DNA of 64,000 nt. Origin: an uncultured Allofournierella sp. (GTDB lineage Bacteria > Bacillota > Clostridia > Oscillospirales > Ruminococcaceae). The translations under genes were made by a program, and so were the position numbers. Below, piece by piece: positions 48,385 to 57,118 of this stretch. The notes under the pieces are model-generated. The model had not been told where the DNA came from. It saw only the letters and a program-made list of their open reading frames with translations, and did no database searches. Position 1 is the first letter of the stretch. Every line of letters begins with the position of its first letter. The DNA lies in contig CALWNE010000033.1 in NCBI GenBank assembly GCA_944382705.1, positions 6,713 through 70,712 on the forward strand, written 5' to 3'.

Positions 48385-50376
48385 ATGATGGTATTACTCA
48401 GTGGCTTGCTTGGTCTGGCCGGTATAACGGTATTCAGCACGGCGCTGGCGCTGTTGCTGGAATGTGCCGTTCCGCTTTTGCTGATGCCGGTGATTGGCGG
48501 CAGCGTGGTCTGGCTGTGCCTGTGGGGGTTTGTGGGCTTGCTGCCGGTGGGCGGCTGGCTGTTTTATCTGGGGGCTGCTGCCGCTGGCGTATGGCTGGTG
48601 CTTTGCCGCAAAAAGCAGCTGCTGCCCCAGCTGGCACAGCCTGGTTTGTGGGTCTTCTGGGGGGTAAGCATCGGCTTTTTGCTGCTGTTTTTTGCCACCC
48701 AGCCGGAATTTGCCCACAACGATGAATTTACCCTTTGGGGTTCCGCTGCAAAGCTTACCTGTATACAGGATGTGCTGCACCCGGCAGCAAAGGGCAACCT
48801 GCTGGCACGCAGTGCCATGCCCGGCATGATGCTGGTGGTGTATCTGTTTGAGTTTTTTGTGCCCGGTTTTTCTGAATGGGGCGCCTATTTTGCCTACAAT
48901 GCCATGCTGGCAGCGGCAGTGGCTGCCGTGGTGGGCGGTGTGCGCAGCAAACGCTGGCAAAGCACGGTGCTTTTGTGCGCCAGCGCCTTTTTACTGCCTT
49001 ACTTTTTCAGCGTGCCCAACGCCGGCGGGCTTTCCACCGTGTACCTTACCGTACTGGGGGATTTGCCCCTGGGTATGGTGTTTGGGGCGGCGGTATGCCT
49101 GTACTTTGCCCTGGAAGGCAAGGCCTGCCGCCTGCCGGTTTTGGCGGTAACGCTGGCTTTTTTGACCCTTATTAAGGACATGGGCCTGGCTTACAGCTGC
49201 ATTGTGGCCATGCTTTGCTGGCTGGACGGTGTGTTCTGCGGCAGCCAGCCCTTGGGCCGTCGTGTGGCGGTGTGCAGCGGCCATGCAGTGGTTATGCTGC
49301 TGCCGGTGGGGGCTTTTTATCTGGGGTGGAGCCGCTATGTGTCTCTGGCTGCCGGGCTGGATAAGTCCAGTGTGGGCAGCGGCGAAGGGCAGACCAGTCT
49401 GGCCGGTGCCATGCTGTCCGGCGTGATGCAGCTGGTGGGGCTGGAGCCTGCCACCGAAAATTTTGTGCAGATTCGCAACTCCATGCTTCGCAGTCCCGTT
49501 AATATCCCCATCTGCCTGCTGGGCGGCGGTGTTCTGGCACTGGGCTTTCTGGCGCTGGTGCTGGCGGGCATCTGGCTGTGCAGCAGCCACGCCCAGCATC
49601 GCCAGGCGGTGGTTTTGAGCCTGGGTGCATTGCTGGGGCTGGTGGTGTTTTTGGTGTTCCACCTGTTTTTGTATGTGTTTAACTTCCAGCCGGAGGAGGC
49701 TTTGCAGCTAAAGGACTATGCCCGGTACATTGGGCCTTACTATGTGGGAGTTGCCTTTATGCTGCTGGGGCAGCTGGCCCTGGCCGCAAAGCCCCAGGCC
49801 CGGTTGGTACAGGTGGGCCTGGCAGCGGTGCTGTGTATCCTGTTTGTATGGCGGGGAATGCCCCTGGCCGGCTTTTGGAACTACCCCCACACCATTTATT
49901 CCGTGCGGGATGATGTAAAAAGCCGGGCGGAGCAGGTGAACGACCTGCTGAACTGGGAGGACACCGTGCTGCTCATCAGCCAGGGGGACGATGTAACCCG
50001 CTGGAACTACTATGGCTTTGATTTGAATGCTACGCTGGCCAAGGGCTTTGCAGGCAATGGGTATGGCCCTCAATTGGAGGAGGGAACCGACTGGTGGATG
50101 ACCACCCACATGAACCTGGTGGACCCCAACAGCCAGCAGTCGATGTACGCTTATTCCACCCTTTGCACCCCAGAAGATTTGAAACGCTTTTTGCAGGATA
50201 TGCGGTATGACTATATCCTGGTGGATGAAAGTGACGAGTATATTGCCCAGGTGATTGGCCCCGCTTTTGGAGTGAATGACCTACCCGACCAGCGCACCGA
50301 CCAGGTGATTTTGCTGCGGGTAGAGTATACAGGCGACACAGTGCGCTTGGTGCGTCAGGAAGGGGTGACCCCATGA
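48385..50376 (+). CDS. Giant GT-C-like multipass membrane protein, module 1
   Basis: 663 residues. About eleven to twelve helices in residues 1-490, with AHNDEFTLWGSAAK in the first large loop (an acidic Asp-Glu pair, as in GT-C glycosyltransferases), and a soluble C-terminal domain (about 500-663). A paralogue of the gene at 50993: both have N/DFDEF-(T/S)-W-G-(S/T)-AA and a similar C-terminal domain with LVDESDEY versus FINRLDERF. AAAAAGGAGAACC precedes ATG. The next gene overlaps by 4 bases. Confidence 0.65.
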   Translation: MMVLLSGLLGLAGITVFSTALALLLECAVPLLLMPVIGGSVVWLCLWGFVGLLPVGGWLFYLGAAAAGVWLVLCRKKQLLPQLAQPGLWVFWGVSIGFLLLFFATQPEFAHNDEFTLWGSAAKLTCIQDVLHPAAKGNLLARSAMPGMMLVVYLFEFFVPGFSEWGAYFAYNAMLAAAVAAVVGGVRSKRWQSTVLLCASAFLLPYFFSVPNAGGLSTVYLTVLGDLPLGMVFGAAVCLYFALEGKACRLPVLAVTLAFLTLIKDMGLAYSCIVAMLCWLDGVFCGSQPLGRRVAVCSGHAVVMLLPVGAFYLGWSRYVSLAAGLDKSSVGSGEGQTSLAGAMLSGVMQLVGLEPATENFVQIRNSMLRSPVNIPICLLGGGVLALGFLALVLAGIWLCSSHAQHRQAVVLSLGALLGLVVFLVFHLFLYVFNFQPEEALQLKDYARYIGPYYVGVAFMLLGQLALAAKPQARLVQVGLAAVLCILFVWRGMPLAGFWNYPHTIYSVRDDVKSRAEQVNDLLNWEDTVLLISQGDDVTRWNYYGFDLNATLAKGFAGNGYGPQLEEGTDWWMTTHMNLVDPNSQQSMYAYSTLCTPEDLKRFLQDMRYDYILVDESDEYIAQVIGPAFGVNDLPDQRTDQVILLRVEYTGDTVRLVRQEGVTP

Positions 50377-50987
50377 AACAACGCAAACACAACTGGCTGG
50401 TAGTGGCCTATCTGGCGGCTGCTTTGATCTGGCTTGTGCTGGGCGGCTGGCAGCTGGCCCGGCAGGCCTGGTACAGCCATAAGGGGCTGGCGGTATCCAG
50501 CCAGGTGGAATGGCAGCAGCTGCAACAAAAAAGTCTGGTGGAATTGCAGCAGCCCCAGCCGGGCATCTGGTATGTATCCACCGACAGCGACCCTCAGCTG
50601 ATTTACCGCAAGTCCCTTTACCTCAATCAGGTGGTGCTGCGGGTGGAGCACCGTTCCCCCAGCGATGCAGTGGTGCTGTATTGGACCCAGCCCGGCCAGA
50701 GTGACTACTCCGCCCGGCAGATGGTGTACGGCCAGCAGGTGGAGCCGGGGGTGTATCGGTTTGATTTAGGCGGGCAGCTGGTGGACTCCATCCGCATTGA
50801 CCCAGACAGCCGGGGCGGTGTTATCACCCGGTTCGATGGTCTGGAGCTGAACCCCTCTACCCCCTGGTACGAGGCGTTCCGTTTAACCAATGGTCAGCTG
50901 CTGGCCCTGGTATTGCTGCCCTTGGTGGCGGCAGCGGCGGCAGGGCAGCTGGCTTCCTGGTTTGAATTTAGCAGAAAGGAGGCGTAA
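50373..50987 (+). CDS. Small membrane-anchored partner protein, module 1
   Basis: 204 residues. An N-terminal helix (about 8-30), a beta-rich external domain (about 35-165) with IWYVSTDSDPQLIY, VVLRVEHRSPSDAV and YRFDLGG, and a C-terminal helix. No enzyme motif. It starts inside the end of the upstream GT-C-like gene (ATGA) and is translationally coupled. It has a paralogue at 53011 with SEDPQMLW and VLTLRMDAS in the same places. It probably forms a complex with the GT-C-like protein or binds its glycan. Confidence 0.55.
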   Translation: MKQRKHNWLVVAYLAAALIWLVLGGWQLARQAWYSHKGLAVSSQVEWQQLQQKSLVELQQPQPGIWYVSTDSDPQLIYRKSLYLNQVVLRVEHRSPSDAVVLYWTQPGQSDYSARQMVYGQQVEPGVYRFDLGGQLVDSIRIDPDSRGGVITRFDGLELNPSTPWYEAFRLTNGQLLALVLLPLVAAAAAGQLASWFEFSRKEA

Positions 50988-50992
50988 TATTT

Positions 50993-53014
50993 GTGCTCTA
51001 TTTGGATTTACTTTTAAGCGGCTCGGCCTTGCTGTGCCTGTGCAGCGTATTGGTTTTGTACGGCAAGGTGCCTGCGGGCCTTGCCCCCCTCACCGCACTG
51101 GGCTGTGTGAGCATCTGGTTTACCCTGGCAGGCATTGCCGATGTGCTGGTGCCCGCCGGCTGGGTGGGCTATCTTTTGTGCTGGGGCCTTGGAGCCGTGG
51201 CCATGGTGCGCCGCCGCAGCCAGCTGCGCCAGCTGATTAGCTGGGGCTCGGTGGTATTTTGGAGCCTGGCGGTGCTGTTTGGAATTTATTTTTCCATCCG
51301 GCAGCCCATGTTCAGCGATTTTGATGAATTCAGCTTTTGGGGCACCGCTGCCCAGATGACCAGCACCACCGGCCACCTGTACACCATTTGTGAAAGCGGT
51401 GTGCCCTGGCAGGTGACCCAGAACCCTGGTTTGATTTTGCTCAGCTACTTTGTGCAGTTTTTTGGCCAGTTTGCACCCTTCAAGGTGTACCTGGCCTACG
51501 ACTGGCTGCTGTTTGCCTGCATTGCGGCCCTGGTGGGCACGGTGGAGCGTGCCAACTGGCGGCTGGCCGTTCCGGCGGCGGTGCTGGGCTGGTGTGCGCC
51601 CTGGTTTTTTACCACCTATGCCCGCACCATCTACCCCAGCACGGTGTACTTGAGTGCCTACGGAGATATTCCTGCTGGTATGCTCATGGGCGGTGTGCTG
51701 GCCTTTTGGGTGGCGATGCGCAGCCAAAAGCAGCCAAAAGCCCTTTGGGCGGTGCTGCCGGTGCTGGCTTTGATGGCAAACATCAAGGATAACACCTTTC
51801 CCATTGCGTTGGTGGCTGCCGGTTTGATTGCGCTGGATGCCTTTGTTTTTGTGCCGGAGCAAAAGCCCTGGGCAGAGGGCTGGGGCAAACGGCTGGGCTT
51901 TTCGGCCCTGTGTATGGCAGCGCCCATGGCAAGCTATATGGCCTGGAGCAGGTACATTGGCTGGCTGGTGGCGCAAAATGTGGCCCAGGGTGGCAGCGGT
52001 GCCACCAGTCTTTCGCCCTTTTCCGCAGCCATCTATGGCACCAAAATGCTGCTGGGCCAGCCGGTTCCGGCAGAATATGAGGCCCGCCGGGAGCTGTTTA
52101 TGAACAGCCTGCAAGGGATGCAGAAGGTCTTTTTTGAATGGGATGTATCCATGCTGGGTTCCGGCGCTGTAACGGTGGCCTTTATCCTGTGTCTGTTTGG
52201 GGCTGCCCTGGTGCTGGCCAAAACAGGCTGGCAGCGACTGCGGGTGGCTTGCTGGCTGGCAGCAAGCAGCCTTGGCTACCTGGCATACAGCTATGTGCTT
52301 GCCCTCAGCTATGGCTTTATTTTTAAGGCGTTCCAGGCCCAGGCCCTTACCGACTACAACCGCTATCTGTACCCCTACTACATCGGCTGGTTTTTTGCCG
52401 GTGCAGCGCTGCTGGTGTGGACTGCCCGCCAGGGCCGCTGGAACTGGCTGAGCCATGGGGCGGTGCTGGGGCTGGCTGTGCTGATGCTGCTGCGGGTGAA
52501 CACCATGGTGCTGCCCCAGTTCAGCGTGCTGGGTTTTTCCGACGCAGTGTATGCAGACCAGCAGCAGGCCATGGAGCGGGCCAGGGCAGTGCAGGGCCAT
52601 GTCCAGCCGGACAGCCGCATCTTTTTTGTAAGCCAGGGAGACAATGGCCTGAACTGGTTCACCTACCATTGCTATCTGTACCCCAACATTCTGGATTACA
52701 GCGGCTGGACCGCCAGCCAGGATGGCCAGCAGTACGGCGGCGGCGGGGGAACCTTTGGGTTGCCGGGTCAGCGTCCGGAGGATGCCTCCAACGAAAGTAT
52801 GTACTACCACGCCTACACAGCCCAGGAATTTGCCCAGCTGGTGGAGGAAAGCGGCTGTGATTACCTGTTTATCAACCGGCTGGATGAACGGTTTTTGCAA
52901 AGCTACGGCAGCCTGTTTGCCGACGGCCTTTCTGCCGGATGGGAGGGCCAGACCCTTTTGTATGAAATAACCCCGGAAGGCTGGCAGCCGGTTGCCATGG
53001 AGGTGCCCCGATGA
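50993..53014 (+). CDS. Giant GT-C-like multipass membrane protein, module 2
   Basis: 673 residues with a GTG start at 50993 after AAAGGAGG. Same build as module 1: about twelve helices, FSDFDEFSFWGTAAQM in the first loop, a soluble C-terminal domain with CDYLFINRLDERF and a Gly-rich loop (GGGGGTFGL). The Asp-Glu pair is kept, so both copies could be active, perhaps with different sugars. It overlaps the next gene by 4 bases. Confidence 0.65.
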   Translation: MLYLDLLLSGSALLCLCSVLVLYGKVPAGLAPLTALGCVSIWFTLAGIADVLVPAGWVGYLLCWGLGAVAMVRRRSQLRQLISWGSVVFWSLAVLFGIYFSIRQPMFSDFDEFSFWGTAAQMTSTTGHLYTICESGVPWQVTQNPGLILLSYFVQFFGQFAPFKVYLAYDWLLFACIAALVGTVERANWRLAVPAAVLGWCAPWFFTTYARTIYPSTVYLSAYGDIPAGMLMGGVLAFWVAMRSQKQPKALWAVLPVLALMANIKDNTFPIALVAAGLIALDAFVFVPEQKPWAEGWGKRLGFSALCMAAPMASYMAWSRYIGWLVAQNVAQGGSGATSLSPFSAAIYGTKMLLGQPVPAEYEARRELFMNSLQGMQKVFFEWDVSMLGSGAVTVAFILCLFGAALVLAKTGWQRLRVACWLAASSLGYLAYSYVLALSYGFIFKAFQAQALTDYNRYLYPYYIGWFFAGAALLVWTARQGRWNWLSHGAVLGLAVLMLLRVNTMVLPQFSVLGFSDAVYADQQQAMERARAVQGHVQPDSRIFFVSQGDNGLNWFTYHCYLYPNILDYSGWTASQDGQQYGGGGGTFGLPGQRPEDASNESMYYHAYTAQEFAQLVEESGCDYLFINRLDERFLQSYGSLFADGLSAGWEGQTLLYEITPEGWQPVAMEVPR

Positions 53015-53679
53015 AACAATGGTTGAAACAATGGTGCAGGCACACCCCTGCTGTGCTGCTGAGCCTGTGCTATGGAGCGGCAGCACTTGTTTGGCTGGTA
53101 AGCAGCCTTTGGGTGCTGGGAGCGGATGCTCTGGCCAGTGTGGGTGGCAGGCTGTATCAGTACAGCCTAGAGCCCCACCAGTTTGAATGCACCGATTTGG
53201 AATTGCAGCCGGACGGCAGCTATCAAACAACCAGCGAAGACCCTCAGATGCTGTGGCAGAACACCGGGGATATTACGGTACTCACCCTGCGGATGGATGC
53301 TTCCTTTGACCGGGACCCCCGGGAGATGTGCCTGTATTATACCACCAAACCCGGCGAGGACTTTGGGGTAAATAAGCGGGTGTTCGCCTCCCCGCAGGAC
53401 GACGGCAGCTATCTGTTCCGCCTGCCCCATGGGCACATTGAGGCCCTGCGTCTGGACCCCTGCAGCCCCTTGAGCGGCCAGCCGGTAAACATCCGGTTTT
53501 TGGCCTTGGAGTTTAACCAGCCTCAGCCCTGGTGGCAGTATTTTGTGCCGGGCTGGTATGGCCTGTTTGGTTTTTTGGTTTATCCTGCTCTTGCTGCCAG
53601 TGCCCTTTCGCTGCTGTGGCAGGCGGTTTGCGAAGTACGCAGCCGTGCCGCCGCACACCGGGCAGGCAAGCAGGCCTGA
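53011..53679 (+). CDS. Small membrane-anchored partner protein, module 2
   Basis: 222 residues. An N-terminal helix (about 13-35), an external beta domain with LQPDGSYQTTSEDPQMLW, a middle with KPGEDFGVNKRVFAS and a C-terminal helix, the paralogue of the 50373 protein. Its ATG overlaps the stop of the module 2 GT-C-like gene (ATGA). Pairing each large protein with its own small one is strongly suggested by the repeated arrangement. The function is unknown. Confidence 0.55.
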   Translation: MKQWLKQWCRHTPAVLLSLCYGAAALVWLVSSLWVLGADALASVGGRLYQYSLEPHQFECTDLELQPDGSYQTTSEDPQMLWQNTGDITVLTLRMDASFDRDPREMCLYYTTKPGEDFGVNKRVFASPQDDGSYLFRLPHGHIEALRLDPCSPLSGQPVNIRFLALEFNQPQPWWQYFVPGWYGLFGFLVYPALAASALSLLWQAVCEVRSRAAAHRAGKQA

Positions 53680-53736
53680 CCGGGCACACAATGGTTTACG
53701 GATACTTGGATACTTGGAAAAGAGGATTGATGTAAA

Positions 53737-54897
53737 ATGGCAAATTTCATCCCCCTGTCGGTGCCCAATTTCAGCGGCAACGAAAAGGAATATGTAAACG
53801 AAGCAGTGGTCAGCGAGTGGGTATCCACCGGCGGCAGCAAGGTGGGCGGCTTTGAAGAAGTAATTGCCGACTATGTAAAAATGCCCCGGGCAGTGGCCTG
53901 CAACAGCGGCACCAGCGGCCTGCACCTGGCCCTTGTAACCGCAGGCATTGGCCGGAATGACGAGGTAATTGCACCCACACTCACCTTTATTGCAGCGGTT
54001 AACCCCATTCGCTATGTGGGAGCAGAACCGGTGTTCATTGGCTGTGATGATACCCTCTGCATGGACCCCAAAGCGGTGGAGCGCTTTTGCCGGGAGGAAT
54101 GCCGCATGGAGGGCCAGCAGCTGGTGAACAAAACCACCGGCTGCCCTGTAAAGGCCATGCTGGTGGTGCATGTATTTGGCAACATGGCCCACATGGAAGA
54201 ACTGATGGAACTTGCCAAAACCTACAACCTGATTTTGATTGAGGATGCCACCGAGGCACTGGGAACCCATTACACCGAGGGCCTCTATGCAGGCCGCTAT
54301 GCCGGCACCATTGGCGATGTGGGCGTGTACAGCTTTAACGGCAACAAGCTGATTACCACCGGCAGCGGCGGTATGCTGGTAAGCAACCATGCCCAGTGGG
54401 CCGAGCGGGCAAAGCACCTGTCCACCCAGGCCAAAACCGATGAATTGCAGTTTTTGCACGACGAAGTGGGCTACAACTACCGCCTTACCAACTTGCAGGC
54501 TGCCCTGGGGTTGGCCCAGATGGAGCAGATTGAGGGCTTTATTGCCCGCAAGCACGCACTGTGGAACAAATACTACCAGGCCCTGAACGGCAAGAACGGC
54601 TACCGGATTCTGCCCTTCCGGGAGCAGGGAGTGCGGCCCAACAAGTGGTTCTTTGCCCTCTATCTGGAGGACGAGCGCCACAAGCGGGATGAGGTGATTG
54701 CAGCACTTGCTGCCCAAAAAATTCAGACCCGCCCGGTGTGGGCCCTCATCCACGAACAGGCCGACTATGGCCGCAACCAGGTGTTTGGCATCGAAAAGGC
54801 TCTGGACTACCGGGCCAAGATTGTGAACATTCCCTGTTCCACCAACCTGACCGACGAGGACTGCCAGCGCGTGATTGACGCATTGCTGGCCCTGTAA
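53737..54897 (+). CDS. legC: Nucleotide-sugar aminotransferase LegC
   Basis: 386 residues. A PLP enzyme of the DegT/DnrJ/EryC1 (AHBA) class: CNSGTSGLHLAL binds the cofactor phosphate, ILIEDATEALG has the Asp that contacts the pyridine ring, and SFNGNKLITTGSGGM contains the Schiff-base lysine. It aminates C4 of the keto-sugar made by LegB, using glutamate. The start at 53737 is preceded only by a weak purine run (AAAAGAGGATTG). Clear place in the legionaminic pathway. Confidence 0.9.
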   Translation: MANFIPLSVPNFSGNEKEYVNEAVVSEWVSTGGSKVGGFEEVIADYVKMPRAVACNSGTSGLHLALVTAGIGRNDEVIAPTLTFIAAVNPIRYVGAEPVFIGCDDTLCMDPKAVERFCREECRMEGQQLVNKTTGCPVKAMLVVHVFGNMAHMEELMELAKTYNLILIEDATEALGTHYTEGLYAGRYAGTIGDVGVYSFNGNKLITTGSGGMLVSNHAQWAERAKHLSTQAKTDELQFLHDEVGYNYRLTNLQAALGLAQMEQIEGFIARKHALWNKYYQALNGKNGYRILPFREQGVRPNKWFFALYLEDERHKRDEVIAALAAQKIQTRPVWALIHEQADYGRNQVFGIEKALDYRAKIVNIPCSTNLTDEDCQRVIDALLAL

Positions 54898-54930
54898 GGC
54901 ATACATTCACCAAAAGGGAGGCGAGTGCCG

Positions 54931-55977
54931 ATGCTGCGCATCGAGGAACTGCTCATCGACGAAGATACAAGCGTGCTGCAAACCATGAAAACGCTGGACG
55001 AAACCGGCCAGCGCATCCTGTTCATTGCTCCCCAGGGCCAGCTGAAAGCTGCCGTGACCGATGGGGACATCCGCAAATACATCTTGCGGGGCGGTGCGCT
55101 GGATGGCCCCATCTGCCAGGCAGCCAACTACCAGCCCATCAGCCTGCCTGCCGCCCAGCGGTCCCAGGCACGGCGCTGCATGGAGGAAAAGGGAATTGAC
55201 GCCCTGCCTTTGGTAGACAGCCAGGGCCGCATTGTGGATTTGCTGTTTGCCAGCGGGGTGGACATCGACCGCAGCCGCTGTGCAGATTTGCCGGTGGTCA
55301 TTATGGCTGGCGGCCTGGGTACCCGGCTGTACCCCTACACCAAAATTCTGCCAAAGCCCCTGATTCCAGTGGGGGAAATGCCCATTCTGGAACACATCAT
55401 CCACCGCTTTTGCAAGTTTGGCTGCCGGGATTTCCGCCTGGTGGTCAACTACAAAAAAAGCATGATTAAAAGCTACTTTGCAGACCTGGAAAAGGACTAC
55501 CAGGTCTCCTATGTGGACGAGGAGGAGCCCCTGGGCACCGGCGGCGGCCTTTGCCTGCTTAAAGGCCAGATGAACAATACCTTCTTTTTGTCCAACTGTG
55601 ACATTCTGCTGGATGCAGACTATGGGGACATTGCCGCCTACCACAAAGCACAGGGCAATGTAATCACCATGGTGTGCGCAGTCAAGCATTTTACGGTGCC
55701 CTATGGGGTGATTGAACTCAACCAGGACGGCACCATCCAAACCATGAAGGAAAAACCGGAAATGAGCTTTTTGACCAATACCGGCGTATATGTGGTGGAG
55801 CCCCGTGTGGTGGAGGAGCTGGAGGACGGCAAAAAGCAGGGCTTTACCGACATCATCGAGCACTACCGGGCCCTGGGCGAGCGGGTGGGTGTTTACCCCA
55901 TCAGCGAGCAAAGCTGGATGGACATGGGCCAGATTGAGGAGCTGGACAATATGCGCCGCCGTTTGGAGGAGCAGTAA
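54931..55977 (+). CDS. ptmE: Sugar-1-phosphate guanylyltransferase with CBS pair, PtmE-like
   Basis: 348 residues from the ATG at 54931 (AAAGGGAGG upstream; the GTG at 54925 is too close to it). Residues 1-115 form two CBS domains. The nucleotidyltransferase follows, with VIMAGGLGTRLYPYTKILPKPLIPVG and FFLSNCDILL. In Campylobacter, PtmE of this build makes GDP-glucosamine for legionaminic acid. A related mannose-1-phosphate guanylyltransferase is possible, but the neighbours favour PtmE. Confidence 0.82.
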   Translation: MLRIEELLIDEDTSVLQTMKTLDETGQRILFIAPQGQLKAAVTDGDIRKYILRGGALDGPICQAANYQPISLPAAQRSQARRCMEEKGIDALPLVDSQGRIVDLLFASGVDIDRSRCADLPVVIMAGGLGTRLYPYTKILPKPLIPVGEMPILEHIIHRFCKFGCRDFRLVVNYKKSMIKSYFADLEKDYQVSYVDEEEPLGTGGGLCLLKGQMNNTFFLSNCDILLDADYGDIAAYHKAQGNVITMVCAVKHFTVPYGVIELNQDGTIQTMKEKPEMSFLTNTGVYVVEPRVVEELEDGKKQGFTDIIEHYRALGERVGVYPISEQSWMDMGQIEELDNMRRRLEEQ

Positions 55978-56107
55978 CCATTCCGGCCCCGGCCCGGCGG
56001 TACAGCCGGATTTGTGCCGAAGCATCCTCTTTTAGCGAGAAAACAGCCGATATTTTGTATAAATAAGCAACAAAACAACAAAAAGTATTAAAAATGGAGT
56101 GTAACCC

Positions 56108-57103
56108 ATGGGTGTTTTGATTATTGCAGAAGCCGGAGTCAACCACAACGGCAGCCTGGAGCTGGCCAAGCAGATGGCCCTCACCGCCAAGGAGTGCGGT
56201 GCAGATGTGGTAAAATACCAAACCGCTGTGCCGGAACTGGTCATCTCCAAAACCGCACAGAAGGCCGAGTACCAAAAGCGGGAAACCGGCGAGCAGGAAA
56301 GCCAGCTGGAGATGGTGCGCCGGATTCATTTTGGATTTGAGGCCCACCGGGAACTGAAAGAGTATTGCGATTCCATTGGTATTCAGTATCTGTCTGCCGC
56401 CTTCGACCTGCCCAGCGTGGAGTTTTTGCAGTCTCTGGATCTGCCCTATTTCAAAATCCCCAGCGGCGAAATCACCAACCTGCCCTATCTGGAAGCCATT
56501 GGCCGCACCCAAAAGCCGGTGATTCTTTCCACCGGCATGAGCACCCTGCCGGAAATTGAGGATGCCATCAGCGTGCTGGAGGATAACGGCTGCCCTGCGG
56601 TAACAGTGCTCCACTGCAATACCGAGTATCCCACTCCCTACCAGGATGCAAACCTGCTGGCCATGCTGGAGCTGAGCGAGCAGTTTGGCCTGCCGGTAGG
56701 CCTTTCGGACCACACCCCCGGCTGGGAGTGCGATGTGGCCGCCGCTGCCCTGGGTGCAGTGGTGATTGAAAAGCACTTTACCTTGGATAAAACCATGGAA
56801 GGCCCGGACCATAAGGCCAGCCTGGAACCCCAGGAGCTGAAGGCCATGGTGCAGGCGGTGCGCAACATTGAACAGGCCATGGGCACCGGCCACAAGGCGG
56901 TTTCTGCCAGCGAGGCCAAAAACAAGCCCATTGCCCGCAAAAGCATCGTGGCAGCCCGGCCCATCCAGCAGGGAGAGGAGTTTACGGAGGAAAACCTCAC
57001 CACCAAACGCCCTGGCGACGGCATCAGCCCCATGCGCTGGTACCAGGTGCTGGGCCAAAAGGCCAAGCGCAGCTTTGAAGAAGACGAAGCCATTGAGCTG
57101 TAA
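56108..57103 (+). CDS. legI: Legionaminic acid synthase LegI (NeuB family)
   Basis: 331 residues. It condenses a 6-carbon diamino-deoxy sugar with phosphoenolpyruvate. A TIM barrel with IIAEAGVNHNGSLELAKQM, KYQTAVPELVI, PYFKIPSGEITN, VTVLHCNTEYPTP and GLSDHTPGWECD (metal-binding residues), then an SAF domain (from about 270) with KSIVAARPIQQGE. GGAGTG lies before the ATG. A 130-base AT-rich gap before it may hold a weak internal promoter. NeuB, PseI or LegI cannot be fully separated by eye; the surroundings favour LegI. Confidence 0.88.
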   Translation: MGVLIIAEAGVNHNGSLELAKQMALTAKECGADVVKYQTAVPELVISKTAQKAEYQKRETGEQESQLEMVRRIHFGFEAHRELKEYCDSIGIQYLSAAFDLPSVEFLQSLDLPYFKIPSGEITNLPYLEAIGRTQKPVILSTGMSTLPEIEDAISVLEDNGCPAVTVLHCNTEYPTPYQDANLLAMLELSEQFGLPVGLSDHTPGWECDVAAAALGAVVIEKHFTLDKTMEGPDHKASLEPQELKAMVQAVRNIEQAMGTGHKAVSASEAKNKPIARKSIVAARPIQQGEEFTEENLTTKRPGDGISPMRWYQVLGQKAKRSFEEDEAIEL

Positions 57104-57118
57104 CAAAGGAGCAGTTGC

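Noticed and set aside
51014..53230. 738-codon minus-strand frame
   Set aside because: Antisense shadow of the module 2 GT-C-like gene in GC-rich DNA.
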